A stretch of DNA of 5,813 nt from Ignavibacteriales bacterium (GTDB lineage Bacteria; Bacteroidota; Ignavibacteria; Ignavibacteriales; Melioribacteraceae): positions 1 to 5,813 of the forward strand of contig JAGVBL010000377.1 of NCBI GenBank assembly GCA_020059785.1. The letters are read 5' to 3'. Of this stretch, positions 1-5,813 are shown piece after piece; within the stretch, counting starts at the first letter, position 1, and the number at the start of each line of letters is the position of its first letter. Position numbers and translations under genes: made by a program. Under the pieces are notes generated by a model. It was not told the DNA's origin. It saw only the letters and a list, made by a program, of their open reading frames with translations, and did not search any database.

Positions 1-1642
1 CAACCTCTAATACTTTTCGCAGTCTCGAGTCTTCAGGTATAAGAGCTTTTCTGAATTCATAAGGATCTTTGTTACCACGATGAGCGAGCTCATCAATAAA
101 CGACTCTACTACGAAAGGATTCTGAGTATTATAAACTGACCTGTACCATGAAACCGGAACATGTGTAGGAACTATTGTCCCTGTTATTTTCATATTTGGA
201 ATTTGATAAATTAACCTTCTTGTTCCTTCACCTATGTCGGCATCTTTAACCGGGATATTTCTATTGAATCTCTGAGCTGTAATTGATTCAGCTATTACAT
301 GATGATAAAAATTAATCAGCTTCCCTTCCTTATCAACTGAACCTTTTACTTTATGCATACTTGCCGGACGGTAAACACTATGCTTCATATCATCCTCTCG
401 TGTCCACGTAAGCTTTATAATCTTACCGGTTTTCTGTGCAATAACAGCAGCTTCAACAGCCCAATCGGATACAAGTCTTCTTCCGAAAGCACCGCCAATT
501 AAAGTAACATGAACAATAACATCATCTTCTTTAAATCCGAGTGCTTTGGCTACCTGGGTTCTTGCATCCTGTGGATTTTGCGATGGAGCCCACAATTCTG
601 CTCTACCATTTTCAACTTTTGCAATACAGTTCATCGGTTCTAATGGTGCATGACAGAGAAATGGCAACTCATAAACACTCTCGATAGTTTCTATTTCCGG
701 TAAATTATAATCAGGATTTCCTCTCAATTCAATTTCCGATCCCTCATCATCTAAGAATTTTGTCATACTATTTCTAATTGAGTCAGAATCAATATTTGCA
801 TTAGGACCAAAATCCCATTCAACCTCAAGTGATTGTTTACCCATAAAAGAGTTCCAAGTTGAATCGGCAATAACCGCAACACCCTGAGGTATTTCAATTA
901 CTTCAATAACGCCTTTAACTGATTTTACTTTATCGGCTCTGAATGATTTTAATTTTCCTCCAAATGATGGACATCGCGATACTGATGCGTAAACCATACC
1001 CGGAATAACAACATCAATTCCGAACTTTGCAGCACCGTATATTTTAGCCGGTGTATCTAGTCTATGAATTCTTTTGCCAATAATTTTATAATCTTTTGGA
1101 TCCTTTAGTTTAACATCTTTTGGTATTGGCAATTTTGATGCATCTTCAACTAATTCGCCATAACTTAATTTTTTACCATTTAGCTTATTTATTACGAATC
1201 CATTTTCGGCAGAACAATTAGTAATATCAATATTCCATTTTGAAGCAGCAGCGCTTATAAGCATAAGTTTTGCAGTTGCACCGGCAATTCTAAACGGATC
1301 GAATGTTCTTCTTATACTTTGACTTCCTCCGGTGGATTGATTTCCAAAAACCGGGTGACCATCGGCTTGCTCAATTCTTATTTTTGTCCAATCGCAATCA
1401 AGTTCTTCAGCTACTAACATAGGTAAAGATGTTTGAACGCCCTGCCCCATTTCAGATCTGTGAACAGTTATCGTAACAATTCCATTGGAATCAATTTTAA
1501 GATAAACACTCGGTGCAAATATTTTTGGTTCATCACCGGGTAGCACTTTGAAACCATAAGCTGGAACATATGCAGCAAGGAATAAACCTCCTCCTCCTAT
1601 ACCAACTACCTTTACAAATTCACGTCTCGTAATCTTTTTCAT
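1..1642 (-). CDS. iorB: Molybdopterin-binding subunit of an isoquinoline 1-oxidoreductase-type dehydrogenase (partial, C-terminus outside window)
   Basis: This is the large catalytic subunit of a xanthine-dehydrogenase-family molybdenum hydroxylase, which oxidises an aldehyde or N-heterocycle with water-derived oxygen. The 547 codons seen are open throughout. The N-terminus is a twin-arginine signal (TRREFVK, residues 5-11, then a Gly-rich hydrophobic stretch to about 28), so export is likely. Next come a first molybdopterin-binding part (HRSEMGQG 61-68, VAEEL 77-81, GGSQSIRR about 105-112) and an a/b-hammerhead domain at about 196-277 (DTPAKIYGAAKFG). The second binding part has HAPLEPMNC 331-339, GGAFGRR 383-389, WTREDDM 413-419 and ESFIDELA 513-520. 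Full-length relatives have roughly 700-750 residues, so the last 150-200, including the usual catalytic Glu segment, lie off the left edge. The start follows GGAGGG by 8 bases and sits one base after the iorA stop, which implies translational coupling. The family is secure; the substrate is unknown. Confidence 0.93.
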   Translation of the reverse strand, partial: MKKITRREFVKVVGIGGGGLFLAAYVPAYGFKVLPGDEPKIFAPSVYLKIDSNGIVTITVHRSEMGQGVQTSLPMLVAEELDCDWTKIRIEQADGHPVFGNQSTGGSQSIRRTFDPFRIAGATAKLMLISAAASKWNIDITNCSAENGFVINKLNGKKLSYGELVEDASKLPIPKDVKLKDPKDYKIIGKRIHRLDTPAKIYGAAKFGIDVVIPGMVYASVSRCPSFGGKLKSFRADKVKSVKGVIEVIEIPQGVAVIADSTWNSFMGKQSLEVEWDFGPNANIDSDSIRNSMTKFLDDEGSEIELRGNPDYNLPEIETIESVYELPFLCHAPLEPMNCIAKVENGRAELWAPSQNPQDARTQVAKALGFKEDDVIVHVTLIGGAFGRRLVSDWAVEAAVIAQKTGKIIKLTWTREDDMKHSVYRPASMHKVKGSVDKEGKLINFYHHVIAESITAQRFNRNIPVKDADIGEGTRRLIYQIPNMKITGTIVPTHVPVSWYRSVYNTQNPFVVESFIDELAHRGNKDPYEFRKALIPEDSRLRKVLEV

Positions 1643-1643
1643 A

Positions 1644-2105
1644 TCAGATTCCCTCCTTCACTATTTTCTCAACGGCTTTTTTAATCCTTGGGTAAGTACC
1701 GCATCTGCATAATACACCGGACATAGCTTCATCGATTTCAGATTTTGTCGGTTTTTTATTAGAATTGAAAAGTGCTGCGAGAGTCATTATTTGCCCGGGT
1801 TGACAATAACCACATTGTGACACTTCCAATTCAATCCATGTTTTAAAAATCTTATGATCTGGATTTTCTGCAAGACCTTCTATTGTGGTTATCGATTTGC
1901 CAGACACATCATTTACCGGAATTGAACAAGATCTTTCAGCTTTGCCATCAATATGGACAACACAAGAACCGCAAATCCCTTCGCCGCATCCATATTTTGT
2001 TCCGGTTAAACCGAGAGTATCGCGTAATACCCAGAGTAAAGGTGTTTCCGATTCTACATTTGCAATGTAAGTTTTGTTGTTTACTTTTAATTTGAATTCA
2101 GGCAT
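1644..2105 (-). CDS. iorA: (2Fe-2S)-binding subunit of the isoquinoline 1-oxidoreductase-type dehydrogenase
   Basis: This small electron-transfer subunit carries electrons from the molybdenum site of the IorB-type partner to an external acceptor. The 153 residues are the full usual length. The N-terminal plant-ferredoxin-like fold (about 1-75) holds one [2Fe-2S] cluster through Cys40, Cys45, Cys48 and Cys60 (GCGEGICGSC, then SC). The C-terminal four-helix domain (about 76-150) holds the second through Cys98, Cys101, Cys133 and Cys135 (QCGYCQPGQ, then LCRCGTYPRI). The CRCGTYPRI ending is the IorA/aldehyde-dehydrogenase variety rather than the RCTGY form of classical xanthine dehydrogenase subunits. 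It has no signal peptide of its own, so I infer it would be exported folded together with the Tat-bearing partner. It is the first gene of the operon. Only a weak ribosome site (GCGGG) precedes the ATG. All eight cluster ligands are present, and nothing suggests decay. Confidence 0.95.
   Translation of the reverse strand: MPEFKLKVNNKTYIANVESETPLLWVLRDTLGLTGTKYGCGEGICGSCVVHIDGKAERSCSIPVNDVSGKSITTIEGLAENPDHKIFKTWIELEVSQCGYCQPGQIMTLAALFNSNKKPTKSEIDEAMSGVLCRCGTYPRIKKAVEKIVKEGI
1651..1656 (-). promoter_or_regulatory. Ribosome binding site of iorB inside the end of iorA
   Basis: On the minus strand the bases read GGAGGG, part of AAGGAGGG, and end 8 bases before the ATG at 1642. The site lies in the last codons of iorA. 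It fixes the iorB start, which also gives an intact twin-arginine signal at the N-terminus. Ribosomes finishing iorA would reach the iorB start directly. Confidence 0.75.
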
Positions 2106-2139
2106 GATTTACCCGCTGGTTGTGAGAATTACTGATATC

Positions 2140-2168
2140 AAAATAAATTATTAAAGCACAATCTTCAA
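2140..2168 (-). promoter_or_regulatory. Candidate promoter of the iorAB operon
   Basis: Read on the minus strand, TTGAAG (2168-2163) is followed after 17 bases by TATTTT (2145-2140). The second element overlaps TTATTTTG, one mismatch from the Bacteroidota -7 element TAnnTTTG. Transcription would begin close to 2133, leaving a leader of about 27 bases before the iorA ATG. In DNA this AT-rich, matches of this quality arise by chance, so this is only a candidate. Confidence 0.35.
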
Positions 2169-2207
2169 GAACTACTGGTTCTCTTAATCAAAGTAGCAAA
2201 AGAAAAT

Positions 2208-2235
2208 TTGAAAAAATCAATTAATAGAATAAGAT
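2208..2235 (+). promoter_or_regulatory. Candidate promoter of the Asp-box protein gene
   Basis: TTGAAA (2208-2213) and TAAGAT (2230-2235) are separated by 16 bases, matching the sigma-70 elements at five and four of six positions. The predicted start would fall within or just before the inverted repeat at 2234-2253, about 40 bases upstream of the ATG. The surrounding sequence is strongly AT-rich, so the match may be fortuitous. Confidence 0.3.
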
Positions 2236-2253
2236 GAATATTGTTATATTCAT
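2234..2253. repeat. Perfect 8-bp inverted repeat upstream of the Asp-box gene
   Basis: The arms ATGAATAT and ATATTCAT are perfect reverse complements around a TGTT spacer. The repeat ends 27 bases before the ATG at 2281 and touches the candidate -10 element. It could be a binding site for a dimeric regulator or a weak hairpin in the leader. There is no following T-run and no GC in the stem core, so it is not a factor-independent terminator. Confidence 0.5.
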
Positions 2254-2270
2254 TAAGAAAATTTACAATT

Positions 2271-2276
2271 GGTGAG
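2271..2276 (+). promoter_or_regulatory. Ribosome binding site deciding the start of the Asp-box gene
   Basis: GGTGAG lies four bases before the ATG at 2281 and resembles a Shine-Dalgarno site. A TTG at 2269 would extend the protein by four residues, but that start would place this element inside the coding region and has no comparable site of its own. The ATG also gives a canonical signal peptide beginning MKLKQLL, so it is preferred. Confidence 0.5.
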
Positions 2277-2280
2277 AATC

Positions 2281-5200
2281 ATGAAACTAAAACAACTATT
2301 AATTATTGCGGTTTGTTCATTTTCCTTTACTCCAACTCTAATTGCACAAAAGTTAGATATGGATTTCTTAAATGGATTGAAGCCAAGAAGCATTGGTCCG
2401 GCGGGAATGAGTGGTAGAGTAACTTCAATAGATGTTGTACAAAAAAATACAGAAATAATTTATGTAGGAACGGCAAGCGGTGGTTTATGGCGTTCTACAA
2501 GCGGCGGTATATCATGGGAACCAATTTTTGATGATCAACCCGCTGCATCTATTGGTGCAGTAGCTGTCGATCAAAATATACCTGATATTATCTGGGCAGG
2601 AACCGGTGAAGGAAATCCACGCAATAGCCAAAATAGCGGTAATGGAATTTATAAAAGCATTGATGGCGGTAAAACATGGAAACACTTCGGGCTTGAAAAA
2701 ACTTTTAACATTCATCGTATTATTATCGATCCGACTAATTCTAATGTAGTTTATGTAGCTGCACAAGGTTCTGCATGGGGAGAAGGAACCGAGCGTGGTA
2801 TTTTCAAAACTATTGATGGAGGTAAAACATGGAAAAAAGTTTTATATGTTGATGAAAAAACAGGTGCCGCGGATTTGATTATCGATCCTTCCAATCCGAA
2901 CAAATTATTTGCTGCAATGTGGCAGTATAGAAGATGGCCATGGTTCTTCAAATCTGGTGGTCCCGGTTCAGGTTTATATGTTACTTTCGATGGCGGCGAA
3001 TCCTGGCATAAGAGAAGTGATAAAGAAGGTTTGCCTAAAGGTGAACTTGGAAGAATCGGTTTAGCAATTGCACGTAATAACTCTAAAGTCGTTTATGCAC
3101 TAATTGAATCCAGTAAGAATGCTCTTTACAGATCCGATGACGGCGGATTTAACTGGAGAATGACAACAGATGAAAACGTGAGCAATAGACCTTTCTATTA
3201 CCATGAAATTTATGTCGACCCGGAAAATGAAAATAGAATTTATAATTTGTTCACGGTTGTTTCTATTAGCGAAGATGGAGGCAGAACATTTAATACATTA
3301 ATACCAAGTAACGAAGTTCATCCCGATCATCATGCATGGTGGATTAATCCCAATAATGGAAACCATATAATTGATGGTAACGATGGTGGTATTGCAATAT
3401 CTTATGATAGAGGTAAGACGTGGAGATTTGTTGGTAATTTGCCGCTTGGTCAGTTTTATCACATCAATGTTGATTTGGAAACACCTTATAATGTTTATGG
3501 CGGATTACAGGATAACGGTTCCTGGAAAGGTCCAAACAGAGTTAATGCAGCCGGAGGAATTCGAAATTCGTATTGGGAAGAGGTTGGTTTTGGCGACGGA
3601 TTTGATGTTGCCGCTGATCTTGCTGATTCAAGGTATGTCTATTATATGTCCCAGGGAGGTAATCTTGGTAGGTACGATCACATAACCGGTGATAGAAAAT
3701 TAATTCGTCCTGTTCATCCGAATGGAGAAAAGCTAAGATTCAACTGGAATGCCGGTTTTGCTCAGGATCCTTTCAATAAAACTACTATCTATTATGGTTC
3801 TCAGTATTTACATAAAAGTCCGGATAGGGGAGACAACTGGTCAATTATTTCTCCTGATCTTACTACTAATGATTCAACAAAACAAAAGCAATTAAATAGT
3901 GGTGGACTTACATACGATGTTACAAATGCAGAAAACTTTACAACTATTATATCAATTGCACCAAGTCCACTAAAAGAAGGTGTTATCTGGGTTGGAACGG
4001 ATGATGGAAATCTTCAGCTTACAAAAGATGGAGGTAAAACATGGGAGAATATAATTAAGAATATTAAAGGTGTTCCTGAAGGTTCGTGGATCCCGCAGAT
4101 AAGAGCATCTACATATAATTCTGAAGAAGCATTTGTGGTTATAAATAATTATCGTCGCGATGATTGGAAACCATACGTTTATCACACAAACGACTATGGT
4201 AAAAGCTGGAAACCGATTGTAAAAGAAAATGATGTTGAAGGTTATGCTTTGTCGTTCATTCAGGATCCAGTTGAAAAAAATCTATTCTTTCTTGGAACTG
4301 AATTCGGGTTATATGTAAGTATTGATGCCGGTAAAACATGGAGTAAATGGACAAATGGTTATCCAACTGTATCAACATACGATTTAGCAATTCATCCTCG
4401 TGAACATGATCTTGTTGTTGGAACATTCGGTCGTTCTGTTTATGTTTTTGATGATATCCGTCCATTAAGAAAAATTGCAAAAGAGGGAATAAAATTATTA
4501 GAAAGCAAAGTTCTATCATTTGAAATACCTGATGCTTATCGTTATATTCAAAAACAAGCACCTGGTTTACGATTTGCTGCTGCTGCCGAATTTAAGGGTG
4601 ACAATCTTCAGCAAGGTGCAATGATTACCTACTATCTAGCTAATGATACTTCTAAAATATCTGAGAAAGTAAAAATTCAGATTTATGATGAAACCGGTAA
4701 ATTAATTCGTACTATTACAAATAAGTATGAAAAAGGGTTCAATAGAATATTCTGGGGATTTGAAAGAAGGGGAGTTAGATTCCCCGGCACACCTAAAGTT
4801 CAAGAAGATTCGGAACCATCTGGTCCATCCGTATTACCCGGTAGTTACACAGTAAAATTTAGCTATAAAAATATTTCTGATTCTGCTAAAGTAAATGTTA
4901 AGTACGATCCGCGTCTTGATATAAATATTGATGATTTACAAGAACGAGAATCTTTATTAGCACAATTAAATTCTAAAATTGAAGTTGTTACAGGTGCCTC
5001 TGACCGTCTTGAAGAAGCCGTTAAAACGATTAATCTGGTAGAAGAAAAATTAAAGGATAAAACGGGAGATCAGTTTAAACAGATTCTTAAGGATTGTAAG
5101 AGTCTAAAAGAGGAATTAAAAAATCTGAATGAATTAATTAATCAGCCCCGTGTGCAGGGAATAAGAACCGATGAAGACAAACTATCATCCCGGTTAAGAC

Positions 5201-5394
5201 GTGCATATTCATCAATTACCGGTTATTGGGATAAACCGGGAGCAAGCGAAAAAGTTAGTTTAAAGTTAGTTGATGATTCAATAAATATAGTGATACCTAA
5301 AATTAATCTCTTTTTCGAAAATCAATGGAAGAGTTTTAGAGATAATGTTCAGGGTCTGAATATCAATCTTTTTGAGGATTATAAGCCTTTATAA
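2281..5394 (+). CDS. Exported Asp-box (BNR / sortilin-Vps10-like) beta-propeller protein with Ig-like and helical C-terminal regions
   Basis: The product has 1037 residues from the ATG. A signal peptide (basic MKLK, hydrophobic LLIIAVCSFSF, likely cleavage after LIA at residue 22 before Gln) sends it across the inner membrane. Residues about 40-710 carry eleven Asp-box repeats of the form S/T-x-D-x-G-x-T/S-W, starting near residues 72, 126, 177, 235, 285, 330, 374, 513, 581, 636 and 680. The first lacks the Asp and the sixth has Phe for Trp. That spread and the gap between 381 and 513 suggest two beta-propellers, as in GH74 and Vps10 proteins. About 775-870 looks like an FlgD-type Ig domain (VKIQIYDETGKLIRTI, PGSYTVKF). 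DPR at 876-878 leads into a charged helical segment (885-953) and a C-terminal tail. Such proteins are often annotated 'glycosyl hydrolase', but Asp-boxes are structural and do not prove catalysis. No type IX sorting domain is apparent. The function is not known; it is transcribed alone, away from iorAB. Confidence 0.88.
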   Translation: MKLKQLLIIAVCSFSFTPTLIAQKLDMDFLNGLKPRSIGPAGMSGRVTSIDVVQKNTEIIYVGTASGGLWRSTSGGISWEPIFDDQPAASIGAVAVDQNIPDIIWAGTGEGNPRNSQNSGNGIYKSIDGGKTWKHFGLEKTFNIHRIIIDPTNSNVVYVAAQGSAWGEGTERGIFKTIDGGKTWKKVLYVDEKTGAADLIIDPSNPNKLFAAMWQYRRWPWFFKSGGPGSGLYVTFDGGESWHKRSDKEGLPKGELGRIGLAIARNNSKVVYALIESSKNALYRSDDGGFNWRMTTDENVSNRPFYYHEIYVDPENENRIYNLFTVVSISEDGGRTFNTLIPSNEVHPDHHAWWINPNNGNHIIDGNDGGIAISYDRGKTWRFVGNLPLGQFYHINVDLETPYNVYGGLQDNGSWKGPNRVNAAGGIRNSYWEEVGFGDGFDVAADLADSRYVYYMSQGGNLGRYDHITGDRKLIRPVHPNGEKLRFNWNAGFAQDPFNKTTIYYGSQYLHKSPDRGDNWSIISPDLTTNDSTKQKQLNSGGLTYDVTNAENFTTIISIAPSPLKEGVIWVGTDDGNLQLTKDGGKTWENIIKNIKGVPEGSWIPQIRASTYNSEEAFVVINNYRRDDWKPYVYHTNDYGKSWKPIVKENDVEGYALSFIQDPVEKNLFFLGTEFGLYVSIDAGKTWSKWTNGYPTVSTYDLAIHPREHDLVVGTFGRSVYVFDDIRPLRKIAKEGIKLLESKVLSFEIPDAYRYIQKQAPGLRFAAAAEFKGDNLQQGAMITYYLANDTSKISEKVKIQIYDETGKLIRTITNKYEKGFNRIFWGFERRGVRFPGTPKVQEDSEPSGPSVLPGSYTVKFSYKNISDSAKVNVKYDPRLDINIDDLQERESLLAQLNSKIEVVTGASDRLEEAVKTINLVEEKLKDKTGDQFKQILKDCKSLKEELKNLNELINQPRVQGIRTDEDKLSSRLRRAYSSITGYWDKPGASEKVSLKLVDDSINIVIPKINLFFENQWKSFRDNVQGLNINLFEDYKPL
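2815..2832 (+). repeat. Asp-box coding repeat, copy 1 of an exact 18-bp match
   Basis: These 18 bases encode DGGKTW and recur identically at 4027-4044. A one-base variant (GGC for GGA) is at 2662-2679, and another Asp-box with a similar ending is at 4324-4341. The repeats follow the protein motif and lie in the same frame. They are best explained as protein repeats, with either shared codon choice or past duplication. Confidence 0.7.
4027..4044 (+). repeat. Asp-box coding repeat, copy 2 of an exact 18-bp match
   Basis: This stretch is identical at DNA level to 2815-2832 and encodes DGGKTW of the ninth Asp-box. The flanking bases differ, so the identity does not extend beyond the motif. Confidence 0.7.
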
Positions 5395-5491
5395 CTGTAA
5401 TCCGTTTGGAATTATTTAATCATAATTGAATATGGAGGTACATCATTATCTCTTCTCAAATAAATTTAACACAAATAATAATTTTGTCTTA

Positions 5492-5522
5492 TTGAATCAC
5501 TATTTACCTCTATTTATATTTC
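5492..5522 (+). promoter_or_regulatory. Candidate promoter of purC
   Basis: TTGAAT (5492-5497) is followed after 17 bases by TATATT (5515-5520), five of six matches to the sigma-70 -10 at ideal spacing. The same bases read as TTG, 20 bases, TATATTTC, which is one mismatch from the Bacteroidota element TAnnTTTG. Transcription would begin near 5527, giving a leader of under 20 bases that contains the purC ribosome site. This is the best promoter match in the window. Confidence 0.5.
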
Positions 5523-5533
5523 AAATCCAAAAT

Positions 5534-5539
5534 GAGGAA
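5534..5539 (+). promoter_or_regulatory. Ribosome binding site of purC
   Basis: GAGGAA ends five bases before the ATG at 5545 and is a good Shine-Dalgarno match. It fixes the upstream start of purC, so the TAA at codon 26 lies inside the gene as it would be translated, not in a leader. Confidence 0.65.
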
Positions 5540-5544
5540 TTAAG

Positions 5545-5813
5545 ATGAATAACAATTCTCTAACTACTACAAATTTTGAAGGGCTTAAACTCTTTAAAAG
5601 AGGTAAAGTACGCGATGTTTAAGATATAGGCGAGTATTATCTAATTGTTTCAACAGACAGACTTTCTGCATTCGATGTAATTATGAAAGAGGGAATTCCT
5701 CTTAAGGGAAAAGTATTGAATCGTATCTCTAATTTCTGGTTCAATTATACAAAGGATATTATTGAGAACCATATAATTTCTGTTGATGTGGATGAATACC
5801 CTGAAGTATGTAA
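5545..5813 (+). pseudogene. purC: SAICAR synthase (PurC) 5' part, interrupted by an in-frame TAA at codon 26; runs off the right edge
   Basis: PurC (phosphoribosylaminoimidazole-succinocarboxamide synthase) joins aspartate to CAIR using ATP in cytoplasmic purine synthesis. Residues 1-25 read MNNNSLTTTNFEGLKLFKRG, then KVRDV, and codon 26 (5620-5622) is TAA. In the same frame the family sequence resumes: DIGEYYLIVSTDRLSAFDVIM, then KEGIPLKGKVLNRISNFWF and onward to the window end, 89 codons in all. Relatives have KVRDVY here, the start of the nucleotide-binding region, so a single substitution of a Tyr codon (TAT or TAC to TAA) explains the stop; no frameshift is involved. The next in-frame ATG, at 5683, would drop the first 46 residues, including the KVRDVY motif and STDR. 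A ribosome site and a promoter precede the gene, and the rest shows no decay. The stop is therefore either a recent nonsense mutation or a sequencing or assembly error. About two thirds of the gene lies outside the window. Confidence 0.85.

Noticed and set aside
1883..2095. Plus-strand open frames opposite iorA
   Set aside because: They are antisense to a full-length gene with all eight cluster cysteines and resemble no known family; they are shadows of iorA.
2269..2280. TTG start extending the Asp-box protein by four residues (MVRI)
   Set aside because: The ATG at 2281 has GGTGAG just upstream and begins a standard signal peptide; the TTG has neither advantage.
2281..2349. Lipoprotein signal at IAVC in the Asp-box protein
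   Set aside because: The residue before Cys is Val, not Gly, Ala or Ser, and the Cys lies inside the hydrophobic core. Cleavage after LIA by signal peptidase I fits better.
3371..3685. Plus-strand 104-codon frame inside the Asp-box gene, with similar minus-strand frames at 2512-2951, 3970-4185 and 4256-4561
   Set aside because: All lie within a continuous coding region with recognisable repeats, and their translations show low-complexity, shadow-like composition.
5410..5427. Inverted repeat AATTAT / ATAATT with a 6-base loop after the Asp-box gene, considered as a terminator
   Set aside because: The stem is only A and T, six pairs long, with no T-run after it. I see no factor-independent terminator in this gap.
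5471..5487. ACAAA / TTTGT short hairpin upstream of purC
   Set aside because: Five AT-rich pairs with a loop of seven; expected by chance.
5432..5548. A 38-codon ORF, starting MEVHHYLFSN, whose TGA overlaps the purC ATG (ATGA)
   Set aside because: It has no ribosome site, its composition is that of AT-rich spacer, and the best purC promoter candidate lies inside it. The overlap with purC is probably accidental.

Overview
The window is AT-rich and reads as ordinary bacterial chromosome. It carries two divergent transcription units and the start of a third. I infer a member of the Bacteroidota/Ignavibacteriota neighbourhood. The reasons are Lys/Asn/Ile-rich proteins, a large exported Asp-box protein of a family common there, a PurC of the GKVRDVY type, and promoter-like elements between the sigma-70 and Bacteroidota styles. 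Clear Shine-Dalgarno sequences (GGAGGG, GAGGAA) fit Ignavibacteria somewhat better than classical Bacteroidetes. This assignment is inference only.

Left part, minus strand (2105 down to 1): a two-gene operon for a molybdenum hydroxylase of the isoquinoline 1-oxidoreductase (IorAB) type. iorA encodes the 153-residue subunit with two [2Fe-2S] clusters. One base after its stop begins iorB, the molybdopterin-binding subunit with a twin-arginine signal. iorB runs off the left edge after 547 codons with no internal stop (I translated it by hand). No FAD subunit is visible. Electrons would pass from the Mo site through the two Fe-S clusters to an unseen acceptor, probably on the periplasmic side of the membrane.

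Centre: a 163-bp divergent intergenic region (2106-2268) holds a candidate promoter for each direction. It also holds a perfect 8-bp inverted repeat just ahead of the plus-strand gene. That gene (2281-5394) encodes an exported protein of 1037 residues: a signal peptide, eleven Asp-box (BNR/sortilin-Vps10-like) repeats, an Ig-like domain and a helical C-terminal region. Its substrate or partner cannot be told from sequence.

Right part: a 150-bp gap (5395-5544) contains a good promoter candidate. It is followed by the first 89 codons of purC (SAICAR synthase, purine synthesis). This purC has an in-frame TAA at codon 26, exactly where the conserved Tyr of KVRDVY belongs, while the frame and homology continue undisturbed after it.

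I found no RNA gene, CRISPR array, insertion sequence or phage element, and nothing that amounts to a new multi-gene system. The purC stop is the observation most worth checking.
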